Source: Manis javanica (taxonomy: Eukaryota > Chordata > Mammalia > Pholidota > Manidae). From it: DNA of 64,000 nucleotides. The translations under genes were made by a program, and so were the position numbers. Below, piece after piece: positions 48,705 to 59,974 of the stretch. The stretch covers positions 43,469,034-43,533,033 of the forward strand of contig NC_133169.1 of assembly GCF_040802235.1 (NCBI RefSeq), in the 5' to 3' direction. The notes beneath the pieces are model-generated. The model ran no database searches and was not told where the DNA came from. It saw only the letters and a list, made by a program, of their open reading frames with translations. The number at the start of each line of letters is the position of its first letter. Positions within the stretch are counted from its first letter, which is position 1.

Positions 48705-49656
48705 ATGATGAATCAGACAGTAATGATGGAATTCGTGCTTGTGACTTTTACTGGGAGCCAGATGCTGTTAAGGCTGCGTGCTGCGCTCTTCTCAGTGATC
48801 TACCTGGTGGCCGTGTTGGAGAATTTAATTATCATCCTCCTCACAATTCTGGACAAACACCTCCACACACCAATGTACTTTCTTCTCAGGCATTTGTCCT
48901 GCTTAGATCTGAGTCTCATTTCTGCCACAGTCCCCAAATCTGTCCTCAGCACCCTCACCTTGACTGACTCTGTATCTTTCCTAGGATGTGTGGTACAGCT
49001 CTTCCTGGTGGTGCTGATGACCGGGTCAGAGATAGGCATCCTCACTGCAATGTCTTAGGACCGCTATGTCGCTATCTGCCGCCCTTTGCATTATGAGTCT
49101 GTCATGAACAAAGGAGTTTGTGTCCAGTTGATGGCAGTGTCCAGTGTCCTGGCTCAGTGGAGTGGCCTTGGGAATCTTGTACGCAGCTGGGACATTCTCT
49201 CTGAATTTCTGTGGGTCCAATAAGATCCATCAGTTTTTCTGTGATGTTCCTGCCTTGTTAAAGCTCAGTTGTTCTGAAGAACATGCAACTTTTAAGCTCA
49301 GCATGGCTATTGGGGTCTGCTATGCATTTTCATGCTTGGTATGAATTGTTGTTTCCTATGTGTATATATTTTCCACTGTGTTAAATATTCCAGCAAGAGA
49401 GAAGCAGTCCAAAGCCTTCTCCACCTGCCTGCGTCACCTCATTGCTGTGAGTGCATTCCTTCTAACAGGCGCTGTGGCGTACTTGAAGCCAGCCGCCAAT
49501 GAGCCTTCTCTCCTAGACTTGCTGGTGTCTGTGTTCTATTCGGTTGTACCCCCAACCTTGAACCCTCTTATATACTGTTTGAGGAACAAGGACATTAAAT
49601 CAGCTCTAGGTAAAGTCCTGTGGAATGTGAGAAGCAGTGGAGTAAAGGAAAAATGA
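48705..49656 (+). pseudogene. OR14-like olfactory receptor pseudogene
   Basis: A near full-length receptor that starts MMNQTVMMEF (ATG at 48705) and runs to the TAA/TGA region at 49656. The N-terminal part is open through TM1, TM2 (HTPMYFLLRHLS) and TM3 up to MS. There the Tyr codon of MSYDRY is TAG (49056-49058). The DRYVAIC text follows in frame. At 49136-49149 a 7-base unit AGTGTCC is present twice in tandem and shifts the frame before TM4. From 49144 the shifted frame runs on through the Cys-rich loop (FCGSNKIHQFFCDV) until TGA at 49342-49344 in TM5. The rest is open through TM6 (KAFSTCLRHL) and TM7 (PPTLNPLIYCLRNKD). Three independent lesions make it dead. It is closer to the OR at 55627 than to the OR14A2-like pair. 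Confidence 0.93.
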
Positions 49657-52307
49657 CCTAATTTGAAGTTAGGAAATAGGAAGTCCTTTTCTGTTTTGCC
49701 ATTAACTAGTTGTTTGAAATTATTTGTATTAGAGATTAATCTATCACTGAGTCCTGTTGGTGATAGCCTCAGGTGGTCAGTTTTAGTAGATATTGTCTTC
49801 CCTTATACTTTTTCACTTGATATCTTTTAACTATATAGATATCAGGAGGGCTTTCCTCTTACATCTGACTTTGGTTCTTGTTCTGATCTGTATAAACATG
49901 ATATTTGTATGTGGTTATTACTCTTCCCACACTATCATCTTCTTGGCATTTTTCTTATTTAGCTTGCTAGAGAGAATTATGAATACATTATGCATTTCCC
50001 AATCTCTAAACCCTTGTACATAGCTGATGAAAATAGTTTAAATATCTCTGCTAGGGAGTCCCATACATGTAGTAACAGAAAACTCCTACAGCTCTTCTAA
50101 GGGGCACATTGCTACAACCACAGCAAGTGGTGTCTGTGATGCCTGTGTGAGAAGCCCATGCATTAACTCTCTGTCTTCACAGAGCATGTCCTATTTCTGA
50201 GCATGTGCTAGTCATGTCATAACTCCCTCTTTAACATAGTCCTGATCAAGGGTTAAATTATTTCAAATGCATAATAAATATAAGTATACATTTTTTAGGA
50301 AAGTAAACATTACATTGAAGGAATATATCAATTTTCTGTTCAGTGCCTATTATAAAAACTTTGAAATATGAAAAAGTTTATCTGAGAATCAGGTACATGT
50401 TATAATGACTCAATTTTGGGGAGAAATCACAACCAGTATGTGGTAAGTCACACTAATTTACCTATACAGACCCTGACAAATGCAACCAAAACTTCAAGTG
50501 GAGGAGGAAAAGGAGAAGCAGTAGTGTAATGTAGAAGAATCAAGTCGGTTTCATACGGTTGTCCTCACAGGACACAGAACTATGACAAGTCACTGGTCCT
50601 CTGGTGGTGCAGGGCGACAGTCGGGCAGAGCATCGCCGCGACAGCCGGACCATGCAGCCCTTTGTCTAGCGTCGTGGTCCTCCTTTGCCTGCTTCAAGGA
50701 GCTTCCGCTGTGATAGACTGTCCTGCATCCCCTGGGAACCTGGCTCAGCTGTGGGAGCCCCGCAGACCTGCACAGCACTTCCCCTCCACGCCTTCCTACT
50801 CCGTTTCCCCGAAACATCACAGTCACAGGGAACATTCAGATGTAAATGAGTGGAAATAGTGCCCCCACCTCAGTTCAGGGAGGTCTTTTGAATCTGAAAA
50901 AAGAAAGTGTGGTCCTCATAAATGGAAGCAAAATATGCCCAGTGCTTTCAGAAAGCTTCTCCGTAGATTCCATGGGCCTATAGAACATTCTGAATTTGTT
51001 ATGGTGTAAACATATTTGTTTATTATTTTCTGACATAGTAAAACACTTACCTAAAGGACTCCACAAGCAGGTAATTAAGTCAAATATCCAATACTAGTCA
51101 TTTGACTGCGTCTCCAAGGAATGTAGGTTCCCACTGACTGTGGTCTAAATTCCAGATGATGACCAATACGATAATATTTAACAAGACTGCAAATATTTGC
51201 ATTTTTAATTAAATTTGGGAGGCTCATGTGTGGCAATACTGGTTTGTGTTGGCATAACTTGAAGATCATGCCAGCAAAAAGGACATGACAGAGACCAAAA
51301 ATTGCACAAAAGTTTTAAAATAATATTCAATGGAGAATTTTTAAAAAGTGAGTCTTTTAATTAGAGGTAGGAATTCTATCACTAGACATAAGCTTACAAG
51401 TCAAAGGTGCCCAGAACTGTACTATCAAATATGTTAATACTTGATATATGTGACTATTAAGGGCTTGAAATGTAGCTAACATGACAGTGACATTATTAGT
51501 TTCACTTCATTTAAATTTAAAATCGGATATTCAATTTGGTTATTGGAACATCTTAAGCTATGCTTGGAACAGCCTGAGCAAGAGAATCAAAAATATATAT
51601 CTATGTATTTCATTGTGTTTCATTTTCTTTTTCTGTGCAACTTATTTCTAGAGACTTTGTCATGTGAAACTACTACAGTAACAACTACGAATAATGATGT
51701 GTTAGACAATGCTCTAAGAACTTCTCACATACTTTTCATTTTAAAAGCCCCAAATGTATCATAATGTTAAGGGTTATTTTCTTTATTTTTAAGTGTAGAA
51801 TGAAATAGATATAATTCTAAATATAAGGCATGATTTCATATTATTAGTTCTGAAGGGAAAGGAAGATAGATATTTGGGTAGACTGAATGGGTTTATAGAT
51901 GGTTGAGATAATTGAATGGAAAAGAATAAGATAAAATAAAATTAGCAATTTTCAAAGTCCATGGTCAAGCCCAGAATTTTGGCTCCCAAGCCCATACTTG
52001 CAGCCAACAAATTGGACTATATGAAATATATGTATCTTCCAGTAATGAACATGACTATAAAATCCATCCTAAACATATATTATAATGGAAAATTTCCCTT
52101 TATTAACTTTTTCAGTGTGCTAGTTAAGTAAAGATAAATTGCTCCTATGTGTACCGATTTCTTCTGTTTAATGGATAATACAAGGAAAATGAAGTCCCCT
52201 TCTTTTCCTTTGTACATGATTTCAATTGTCCATTGTAGTAAAAATAACAGTGTGCCACATTTCTCAACTCTCATTCAATAGAGTTTTACACAGGCATATA
52301 AATATAT
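49657..52307. other. Intergenic, no gene recognised
   Basis: AT-rich. The one compositional exception is about 50560-50830, which is G+C- and CpG-rich with short open frames on both strands and no recognisable product. Otherwise I see nothing. Confidence 0.5.
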
Positions 52308-52309
52308 TT

Positions 52310-52351
<42 letters not shown>

Positions 52352-52352
52352 G
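52308..52352. repeat. (CA)n(TA)n microsatellite
   Basis: About eleven CA repeats followed directly by about eleven TA repeats. It is likely length-variable. Confidence 0.9.
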
Positions 52353-52429
52353 GAGTAATATATATGTTTAGGGTTAGTTTCACCACACATTTACTCCCAC
52401 TTTGGAAAGGCAACTACAGTTCAGGAAAA

Positions 52430-53215
52430 TATATTTACAAATAATTGATCAAACTAGGGGTTAACATCTAAAATATATAGACCGAAAAAACCAAATAACC
52501 CTTTTAAAAAGTGAGCAGAGATCTGAACAGACATTTTTCCAAGGAGCACATACAGATGGCCAACAGGCACGTGAAGAGATGCTACACATCACTAATCATC
52601 AGGGAAATGCAAGTCAAAACCACAGTGAGATATCACCTCATACCAGTCAGAATGGCCACTACCCAAAGGACAAGAAATACCAAGTGTTGGTGAGTATGAA
52701 GAGAAAAGGGAAACCTCAGGCACTGTTAGTGGAAATGTAAGTTGGTGCACTGTGGGAAACCAACATTGACATTCCTCTAAAAAATAGAAAAAACATATGA
52801 CCTAGCAATTCCACTTCTGGGAATTCATCTGAAGAAAGCAAAATTGCTAATTCAAAAATATATATGCTTATCTATGATCATAGAACCATTATTTACATAC
52901 AGTAGCCAAGACATGGAAGCAACCCAAATACCAATAGACTGATGAATGGACATAAAAGATTAGCACATATACCCAATGGACTATTACTGAGTCACAAAAA
53001 AGAAGGAAATTTGCCATTTGTGACATGGTTAGACCTAGTGGGTAATATGCTATGTGAAAAACGCCAGGCAGAAAAAGACAAATACCATATGATTTCACTC
53101 ATATGTGAAATCTAAAAAAAAATAGTCCTATAAACATGGAAAACAGATTGCAGTTACCAGAGGGAAGGGCTGGAGTGATGGGTGAAATACATGAAGGGGA
53201 TATAAAGGTCTGCAC
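52430..53215 (+). repeat. L1 ORF2 C-terminal and 3' UTR fragment
   Basis: Plus-strand L1 text: 'gaacagacatttttccaagga', 'cacatcactaatcatcagggaaatgc' and 'atatcacctcataccagtcagaatggc', through the end of ORF2 and into the 3' UTR near 53100 ('gatttcactcatatgtgaa'). It has stops throughout and is 5'-truncated. Confidence 0.85.
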
Positions 53216-53940
53216 TTTTTTTATGCTAAATGATACTCCATTGTGACAATCAATTCCATACATTATCCACACTTGCTACATTTTCTTTATTCATTGGTTG
53301 AAAGACATTTACCTGGCTGTCGTGTCTTTATTTTTTCAATTAATTAAATAATTTAGTTTCATTGACATGAAATCTTTTATTGGTTTCTGGTGTACAGAAC
53401 AGTGGTCCAGCAGGTACCCGTATCACTGAATCCACACCTGCACTGCTGCAGGCGTGTTTCTTTTAGTGAACAATTCTTACAGTAAACATAAAAACACAGG
53501 TATAAGCCTGATATTAAACTGTCATAATATCTGTATCAATTTATATTCTTACTAACAGTGTACAAGTGTTCCCTATTCTCCGTGTCTTCACCAACATTGT
53601 TTTTTTATTAATAAAGGTTACCTTAATAAATGTGAGTTATACCTCATTATGGTTTGCTTGGTATGTTTTTGTAGATGATTAGTGATACTGACTATTTTTT
53701 AATATTCCTGTTCACAACTTGTACATCTTCTTTTGGAAAAAATATCTGTTCAGGTCCTTTGCCATTATTTTAATCATATTATGTGTTTATATTGTGTTGT
53801 ATGAATCCTTGCATATATTAGCCATTAGCCCCTTGTCAGATTTATGGTTTTCAAATATTTTTCCCATTCCATAGGTTTCATTTTTATTTTGTTGGTTATT
53901 TCCTTTGTTGTGCAAATACACTTTAATTTTAGGTGTTATT
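53216..53940 (-). repeat. Old L1 ORF2 C-terminal fragment with a nested L1 tail
   Basis: Minus-orientation L1 ORF2 text (53220-53330 and about 53460-53940, for example 'ccccttgtcagatttatgg' and 'tttttcccattccataggtttc'). It is interrupted by a short L1 3' end at about 53340-53455 ('gacatgaaatcttttattggtttctgg'). It lies tail to tail with the plus-strand fragment at 52430. Confidence 0.65.
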
Positions 53941-53949
53941 GCTAAATTT

Positions 53950-54305
53950 TTTCTTTTTTGAATCAGAGTATAGTTGATAGACAATCTTATATTGGTTTCA
54001 ATTACACAACACAGTGGTTCTACAGTTACTCATATTATTAAATCCTATCAACAAGTACAGGTACTGTCAACATAAGAAGACATTACATATTCTCCATGCT
54101 GTTCTAAAGTTTTGTGACAAACTTATGATTAACAATTTTTGTGTCCCTTCATCACCCTCCCTCCCCCAAACCACCCATTCCAAGCCCTCCCCATGGTAAC
54201 CACCAGTCCCTTCTCAGTGTCTATGAGCCTTCTGCTATCTTGTTCATTCTGCTTTGTTTTGTATTTATATTCCACACAAAAATGAAATTATATGGTATTT
54301 GTTTA
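53950..54305 (-). repeat. L1 3' UTR fragment
   Basis: Minus-orientation L1 3' end, with poly(T) at about 53950, the C-rich tract with 'ccaagccctccccatggtaaccacc', and the start of ORF2 C-terminal text at 54290. Confidence 0.75.
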
Positions 54306-54614
54306 TTTAATTAATGTTCTTTAAATTTCTACTAAAATGTTCTTACTGAATTGGATACCCAAAATAAATGTTGTACATCTACCTAACTAAAGAACAATTT
54401 TATTTCTAATGATTCCTCTTACTCTTTTTTAAACATAGATTCCCATAATACAAATCAAGCAATGGACACATATGAAACCAACTGAGAAATATCTACTGGT
54501 GTTTTGAGGTGTCTGTGGTTGTTTAACTTAATTATTTAAATACCCTATTAATTTTTACATTAAACAAAAAAAGATTCTGGATTTTCCAAGTTTGGAAAAC
54601 ATTATGTAATTCCT

Positions 54615-54975
54615 ATAATATACTTTTTAAATTTATTTTATTCATATAATGTACATATAGCATTCTGTAAGCTTATGTTGTGTTGGTTTGATTCATGTAT
54701 TGCAGTTTGATTACCACTGTAGTGTTATCTAACCTCTATCACATCAGATACTTATAATTTCTTTTTTTTTGGTAGAAACAATTAAGATTTAGTGTCTTAG
54801 AGACTTTGAAGTTTATAAGACAGCATTGTGTATAATCACTATGTGTGCATTATATCACCAGGGCTTGTTTATCTATTAGTTCCAAGTTTGTACCCTTAAA
54901 AAATCTATCCTAAATACCCCTACCCCCACCCATCTGGTAATCACCATTCAACTCTGTTTTTATGAGTTTATTAAA
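54615..54975 (-). repeat. Old L1 3' UTR fragment
   Basis: Text such as 'ttgattcatgtattgcagtttgattacc' and 'acccccacccatctggtaatcacca' matches old L1 3' UTRs in reverse orientation, with strong divergence. Confidence 0.55.
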
Positions 54976-55626
54976 AGCAATGTTTTTAATAGCATAAGAA
55001 GGAATATAACTAAATAATGCATTTGGTACCATATCGATAAAAATTTATGTTAAAATACATCACAGAAATGAAACTAGTAGCTGCTAGGATACACCAGCAC
55101 AATAATGGTACATTAAATACAACCTCATTTTTCAAACACATTAATACATCTCTTATGGAAGGTCTACTACCTAATATCTATATATTTATAAAAGTGTTTG
55201 TGTAAAATTCATGAAATTCAATACAGGAATTTTAATACGCATAATTGTTCTATTCACTGTACATGATTTTTGAATTAGCTAAAATTTGATATATAAATTT
55301 AATGTTTGAAAGTAAGATACAAATAGAAATAGTCCAAATTTGGTAGCCTTTTATTGTTGAAACTGCTAAACATAAAAAATTATTGTGTGAAAGTAAATAT
55401 GCTAAAGTCAGTAAGATAAGATAAATTCAAAGGTAGATTCACTAAGTGAAATATATCTTGATTAAAACTAGAGCTTTTCTGAAGCTGGGGGAATTCCAAT
55501 CTTTCAAACTTAGATTATTTTTTAGAAAACCAACTGAGAAGAATTGTTACACATCCAATATCATAAAGACTGTTAATGAGAATAAGAAAGAAAAATTCAG
55601 CTCTGGCATTTGTATTTCTATTTCTC
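54976..55626. other. Intergenic downstream of the intact OR, nothing recognised
   Basis: AT-rich, likely including the receptor's 3' UTR. No clear repeat or gene seen. Confidence 0.45.
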
Positions 55627-56580
55627 CTATTTCACACTGCCACCTATTTTCCACCGGAGCTTTCTCAGGGCTGCCTTGATTTCTCTGTTCCTAAGGCTGT
55701 AGATAATGGGGTTCAGAGAGGGAGGCAGCACTGCATACAGCACTGAGAGTAGCAAGTCCAGAAGAGATGGGGACTCAGGCACTGGTTTCAAATAGGCAAT
55801 GGCTCCTGTCAGGAGAAAGGTGGACACAACCATAAGATGGGGAAGGCAGGTGGAGAAAGCTTGTGACCTTCCTTGTGCAGATGGGATCCTTAGCACTGTA
55901 TTGAAAATATAGATGTATGAGAAAACAATGGCAAGTAAACAAAAAAACCCATAAAATATCCCAATGGCCACACTGACATTAATAGTGATATGATCTTTAG
56001 AGCAAGAAATCTTTAATAATGAGGGAACATCACAGAAAAATTGTGGTACTCTTCTGGAACCACAGAAAGATAAAGAGAAAGTGCCAGTCGCATATAGACC
56101 TCCAAAGAATCCTCCAAGGACCCAGGAGGCAGCTGCCAACTTCCCACATGCTGTCTTGTTCATGATGACCTCATAGTGCAGGGGGTGGCAGATGGCCACA
56201 TAGCGGTCATAGGACATGGCGGTGAGGATGGACACCTCAGACCCTGCAAAGTTTATCACCAGTAAGACCTGCAATACACATCCGGGGAAAGAAATAGAGG
56301 TGTTCTTGGACAGAGAGTTGAGAATGGATTTTGGAACAATGGTGGAAATAAGGCAGAGGTCAAAGAAGGACAAATTCTTCAGGAAGAAGTACATTGGGGT
56401 GTGAAGACACTGGTCCATGGTCACAAGCACAATAATGAGAATGTTTCCCAACAGTGTTGCCACGTAAATCAGTAAAAAAAGAAAGGCATGTAGAACTTGG
56501 AGCTCTCTGGTGTCAGAGAATTCCACCAGGAAGAATCCCGTCACTGCTGTGAGGTTGGCCAATGTCCTTGCCTCTACCAT
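55627..56580 (-). CDS. Olfactory receptor, OR14 family-like, intact
   Basis: A complete 317-residue odorant GPCR with ATG at 56580-56578. An N-glycosylation site (NLT) lies at residues 9-11. TM1 has the GNILIIV motif and TM2 has LHTPMYFFLKNLSFFDLCLIS. TM3 ends in AMSYDRYVAICHPLHYEV. The second extracellular loop has the expected cysteines (SLSFCGSRRVPQFFCDVPSL), TM5 has FSYIYIFNTVL, TM6 begins QAFSTCLPHL, and TM7 has PPSLNPIIYSLRNRE. All hallmark motifs are present and the length is normal, so I expect a working receptor. In sense, a pyrimidine tract ending CAG stops five bases before the ATG, the usual junction with non-coding 5' exons. I am confident of the OR14 group from the motifs but not of a human orthologue. 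Confidence 0.95.
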   Translation of the reverse strand: MVEARTLANLTAVTGFFLVEFSDTRELQVLHAFLFLLIYVATLLGNILIIVLVTMDQCLHTPMYFFLKNLSFFDLCLISTIVPKSILNSLSKNTSISFPGCVLQVLLVINFAGSEVSILTAMSYDRYVAICHPLHYEVIMNKTACGKLAAASWVLGGFFGGLYATGTFSLSFCGSRRVPQFFCDVPSLLKISCSKDHITINVSVAIGIFYGFFCLLAIVFSYIYIFNTVLRIPSAQGRSQAFSTCLPHLMVVSTFLLTGAIAYLKPVPESPSLLDLLLSVLYAVLPPSLNPIIYSLRNREIKAALRKLRWKIGGSVK

Positions 56581-56585
56581 GCCTC

Positions 56586-56604
56586 CTGTGGGGTAGAGAA
56601 ATGT
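56586..56604 (-). promoter_or_regulatory. Splice acceptor before the intact OR14-type coding exon
   Basis: In sense the sequence reads tttctctaccccacag, then five bases, then ATG. This is a strong 3' splice site, so transcription probably starts in an upstream non-coding exon, somewhere in 56610-59500. Confidence 0.65.
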
Positions 56605-59519
56605 AATAATATTTACAGGCTTCCCTAAAGCTCTAATTTTTGAAGACTACACATTTCTTACAGTTCTTCAAGACATTGTCTGAAATCTGCACTTTATCAG
56701 TTTGTAGGGTGTGGGCTGGCTCTAAAGTGAGACCACATCATACACATGTGCTCTCTTTTGTTGAGAAAAGGTGGTGATGTTATCTCTTTTTTAACAGCAT
56801 ATATACATCTATAAAGCTTAATTGAATAGCAAAATTATAATGGAGTTGATTCATACTATGTATTACTAAATGGCAAATGTTTCATTGTTGCTAAATTAAT
56901 TGAACTAAAAGTAACTATTATATATCAGTTTTACATTGCAGATCATTTGCTTTTTACGTTGATTCTACAGCAAATATAAAGGGTTTATCTGTAAGCAACA
57001 CAAATTTGAGAATGCAACAATGAAAAGTGGAGATTATTAGTACAAAGTTCAATTTAATAAACACTATGGCAAGAAAATGACCCACTAACAGATAATATAT
57101 TAATTGAATTAATCTATTTCATGCTATAAAGAGAAAAAGAGCAAAATGTAAAGAAAATGAAGAGAATGGATAAATCATAAGGCAGAGTTGGAAATACAGT
57201 CGTAGTAAGAGATGAAAAATAAAGAAAATGTGTTCGCAGGAGGTAGACAGGACTACTTCTCTTCACAATCAGACACACAATCTGCTCACCCTATTTCTTA
57301 TCTTTTTAAGTAAGGAGAACGTATCTTAAGAGAATAAATCTTCATTGTAAATGAAAGGAGCTATTATTTCGAGGGAAAATTAAACAACAAGTTCATATTT
57401 CAAGGAGGATGAAGATATCCTTTTCTGAGGAAAGACAAAATACAGGCTGTATCCTGCAAAAAAGAAAAGAAAAAAAATACCAGAAATTTTGAAAAAGGTA
57501 GTAACAATTAGAATGTTATCACTTACCAATATTCTTGGACAAACAATTTCTGAAAGTATCTAAAATAGATTATTTTTATTGTTACAAATAGAGAATATGC
57601 ACATTTTTGCAAAACCTTTGAGCTTGCCAAATTTCTTAGAGATAAAACGAAATAGATTTTCTAACACCACCTTTATTTCAGATGTGTTCAATTTTTTTTC
57701 CCCTCAAAGCTGATTTTCAGCCTATTGAATGCTTTTAATAAACTATTAAAACCCTCAAGTCAAAAACTCCTTAAATTGTTGTTAAAATTAATCTTTTCAC
57801 GACTTACCTTTTGATTAATTTCTCGTGGATCAATTTAGGCGTGTCTCTAAATAACAAAGAACATCAAATCCAAAACGTTTTAGCTTATTATTATTCACCT
57901 AAATATTTCCAATATTTTCTGGAAGCTCATGCAGAAATGAGAGCAAACATGAAAAGCAACTTTAGGATAAGAATATTCAGTATTTGGTTCTAAAATGAAC
58001 CTCCAATGTTTATAATTACCTGTTGAGATGAGAAAGCCTACCTTGGCTGGATCTTAGGCTTTGCTTCTTCTTGGAGTCCTCTGATTTCTGGGAGATAAAA
58101 AGACAATGGCAGTGAATAGTGCCATGTGTGAAAATATTTTTTCAACTTCATTAATTTTCTGAAATCATTTTCATAGTGTCGCAATGCTTCATTTAAAGGA
58201 AGTCGGGTCACGGCGAGTGAGGTTCTCAGGGGAGGTATTAAAGCATCTCAGGGGGTTGAATTTGATCATCTAAAGCCACAGGGCCCCTGCACCATGGCTC
58301 CTGGCTCACCTCAGGACCCCATGCTGTTCCCCTTCTCAGGGCAGGATGTGTGGGAAACCCTACAGGCCTCATCAAGTCAGAAAAACACCAGCATCACTGC
58401 ATTTCATTATCTTTTCTATTTCTATCTAGAAGGACCAATTTTTCACAATTATAAAGTCTCTAAGAAATTTAACTTCTTTTTCCTAGGACCTATCTATTCA
58501 TTTACGTAAATGCAGCTGTCAGAGAAACCAAGAAGAGGGAGGGGAAATAAAGAATTGTCATTGAACGTGTCAGGGCCCTGATATCTATTTTTATCATAAA
58601 CCCTGACTGGCAGTATCAAATATACTAGAAAGTTGTGCTCAGCCTAGAAAACTGCACCCATTTTCCCTGTTGGACAACATTAAAATATATGGCTTTCTCA
58701 TTAGAATGCCAATGCATAGCCAAGATACTACAGATTAGGGCCATTTGCTTCATTATTCAGAAAGTAGTTTTGGTATTGCTGCAGATCTACATGAAGAAAA
58801 GTGTAAAAGAGTATTTCATTGACTTCTATAAATTTAAATTTTATTCATATAAACAGACTCCAGGAAGAAGAATAAGCAAATCCTACAGCCTGAGCGGAAC
58901 AATGTCCTGCCTCAGGGGAGACGGCTTAGCAACGACAGTGGGAAGTCCTCTAAATATGAAGAGACTTAATTTTGAAGATACTGACTGCTTTCCCTTGCTT
59001 TATAAATTCCATCAAAATAAGACCTGTGTTCCAATCTTTTTGAATATTAATGTACAATCTTCATATGGTTTTTAAAGTCTTTAGTGAATTCATAAATACT
59101 ATCCACAGATGATGGTCATAGTTATAATTTAGAGAAGATAAGGAAGGGGTGCATCAAAAAGCCTCAATACTGGGTGCCTGATTTAAACATGATTACATTA
59201 AACCTGTAATTTTCCCTTTGGTCTCTCCCATTGAGTAGCAAGCTGAATGCTGTTAAAAAAAATTTCTGTATCTGTTGTTGACAGCTCTATTTTATAGTAA
59301 TCAAGTCATTTTGTCATAAGAAAGAGCATCTTCACAATTTTGCATCTTCTCAAGCATCAAGGAGTTTTTTTTATCTATTCATTCAAGTCTGCTTTTGCAA
59401 TTTGCCCAGATGTAATTGTTTTTAAAATAGCTCATATAGAGTATTTATAAACTGACTTTTCATCATTTTTTATTCTGTGTCCTTTTGGTTGAGCATATTT
59501 TTACATATTAGAGCACATT
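56605..59519. other. Intergenic upstream of the intact OR
   Basis: AT-rich with no repeat I can name. It should hold the receptor's promoter and non-coding exon(s), but I cannot place them. A plus-strand open frame at 58635-59075 (146 codons) has no recognisable product and biased AT-rich codons, so I do not call it a gene. Confidence 0.45.
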
Positions 59520-59930
59520 AGAATGATAAGGATAGATGGTATTGAAATAAATTTTTGGCCCCAAATGGAGCCACATCTGCCTGGAGTTTCAAGTCAGCAA
59601 AGTGAAGTTTCATGTTCGTATAAATGTTCTTCTTGACCAGGAACACACTATATCCAGTCCACTGATATCCACATGCCAGGTCCTCTCTGGGCTCTACCTC
59701 CCTTGACATTTTAAAATGATGCCAGATATGAATCCTCAGCCAATCATGCCCTACTCCCCTTCCAATGCTCTGTAACACTTGCTTTTACCCAAAATCCCTT
59801 GGGAGGTGCTCCACTGCTTGCGAGCACTACGCTCCCTCAGACCACGGACTGCTTCCCTCGGATAAAGGACATCAAACTAGTTATTAAATTGCTTTAGTTT
59901 GACAAGGGCACTGACAGGTAACTAAATAGA
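59520..59930 (+). repeat. Probable class I ERV LTR fragment
   Basis: Text such as 'cttgggaggtgctccactgcttgcgagcactacgc', then 'cggactgcttccctcgg' and 'gataaaggacatcaaac', has the style of R/U5 of class I ERV LTRs in plus orientation. Ends are not visible, so the boundaries and family are uncertain. Confidence 0.45.
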
Positions 59931-59974
59931 CTGGTAGATAAGTGAAATAGACAATAAAAGCCACCGCACTGGAC

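Noticed and set aside
58635-59075. 146-codon plus-strand open frame upstream of the intact OR
   Set aside because: No recognisable domain, AT-rich codons and no splice or promoter context. Most likely chance.
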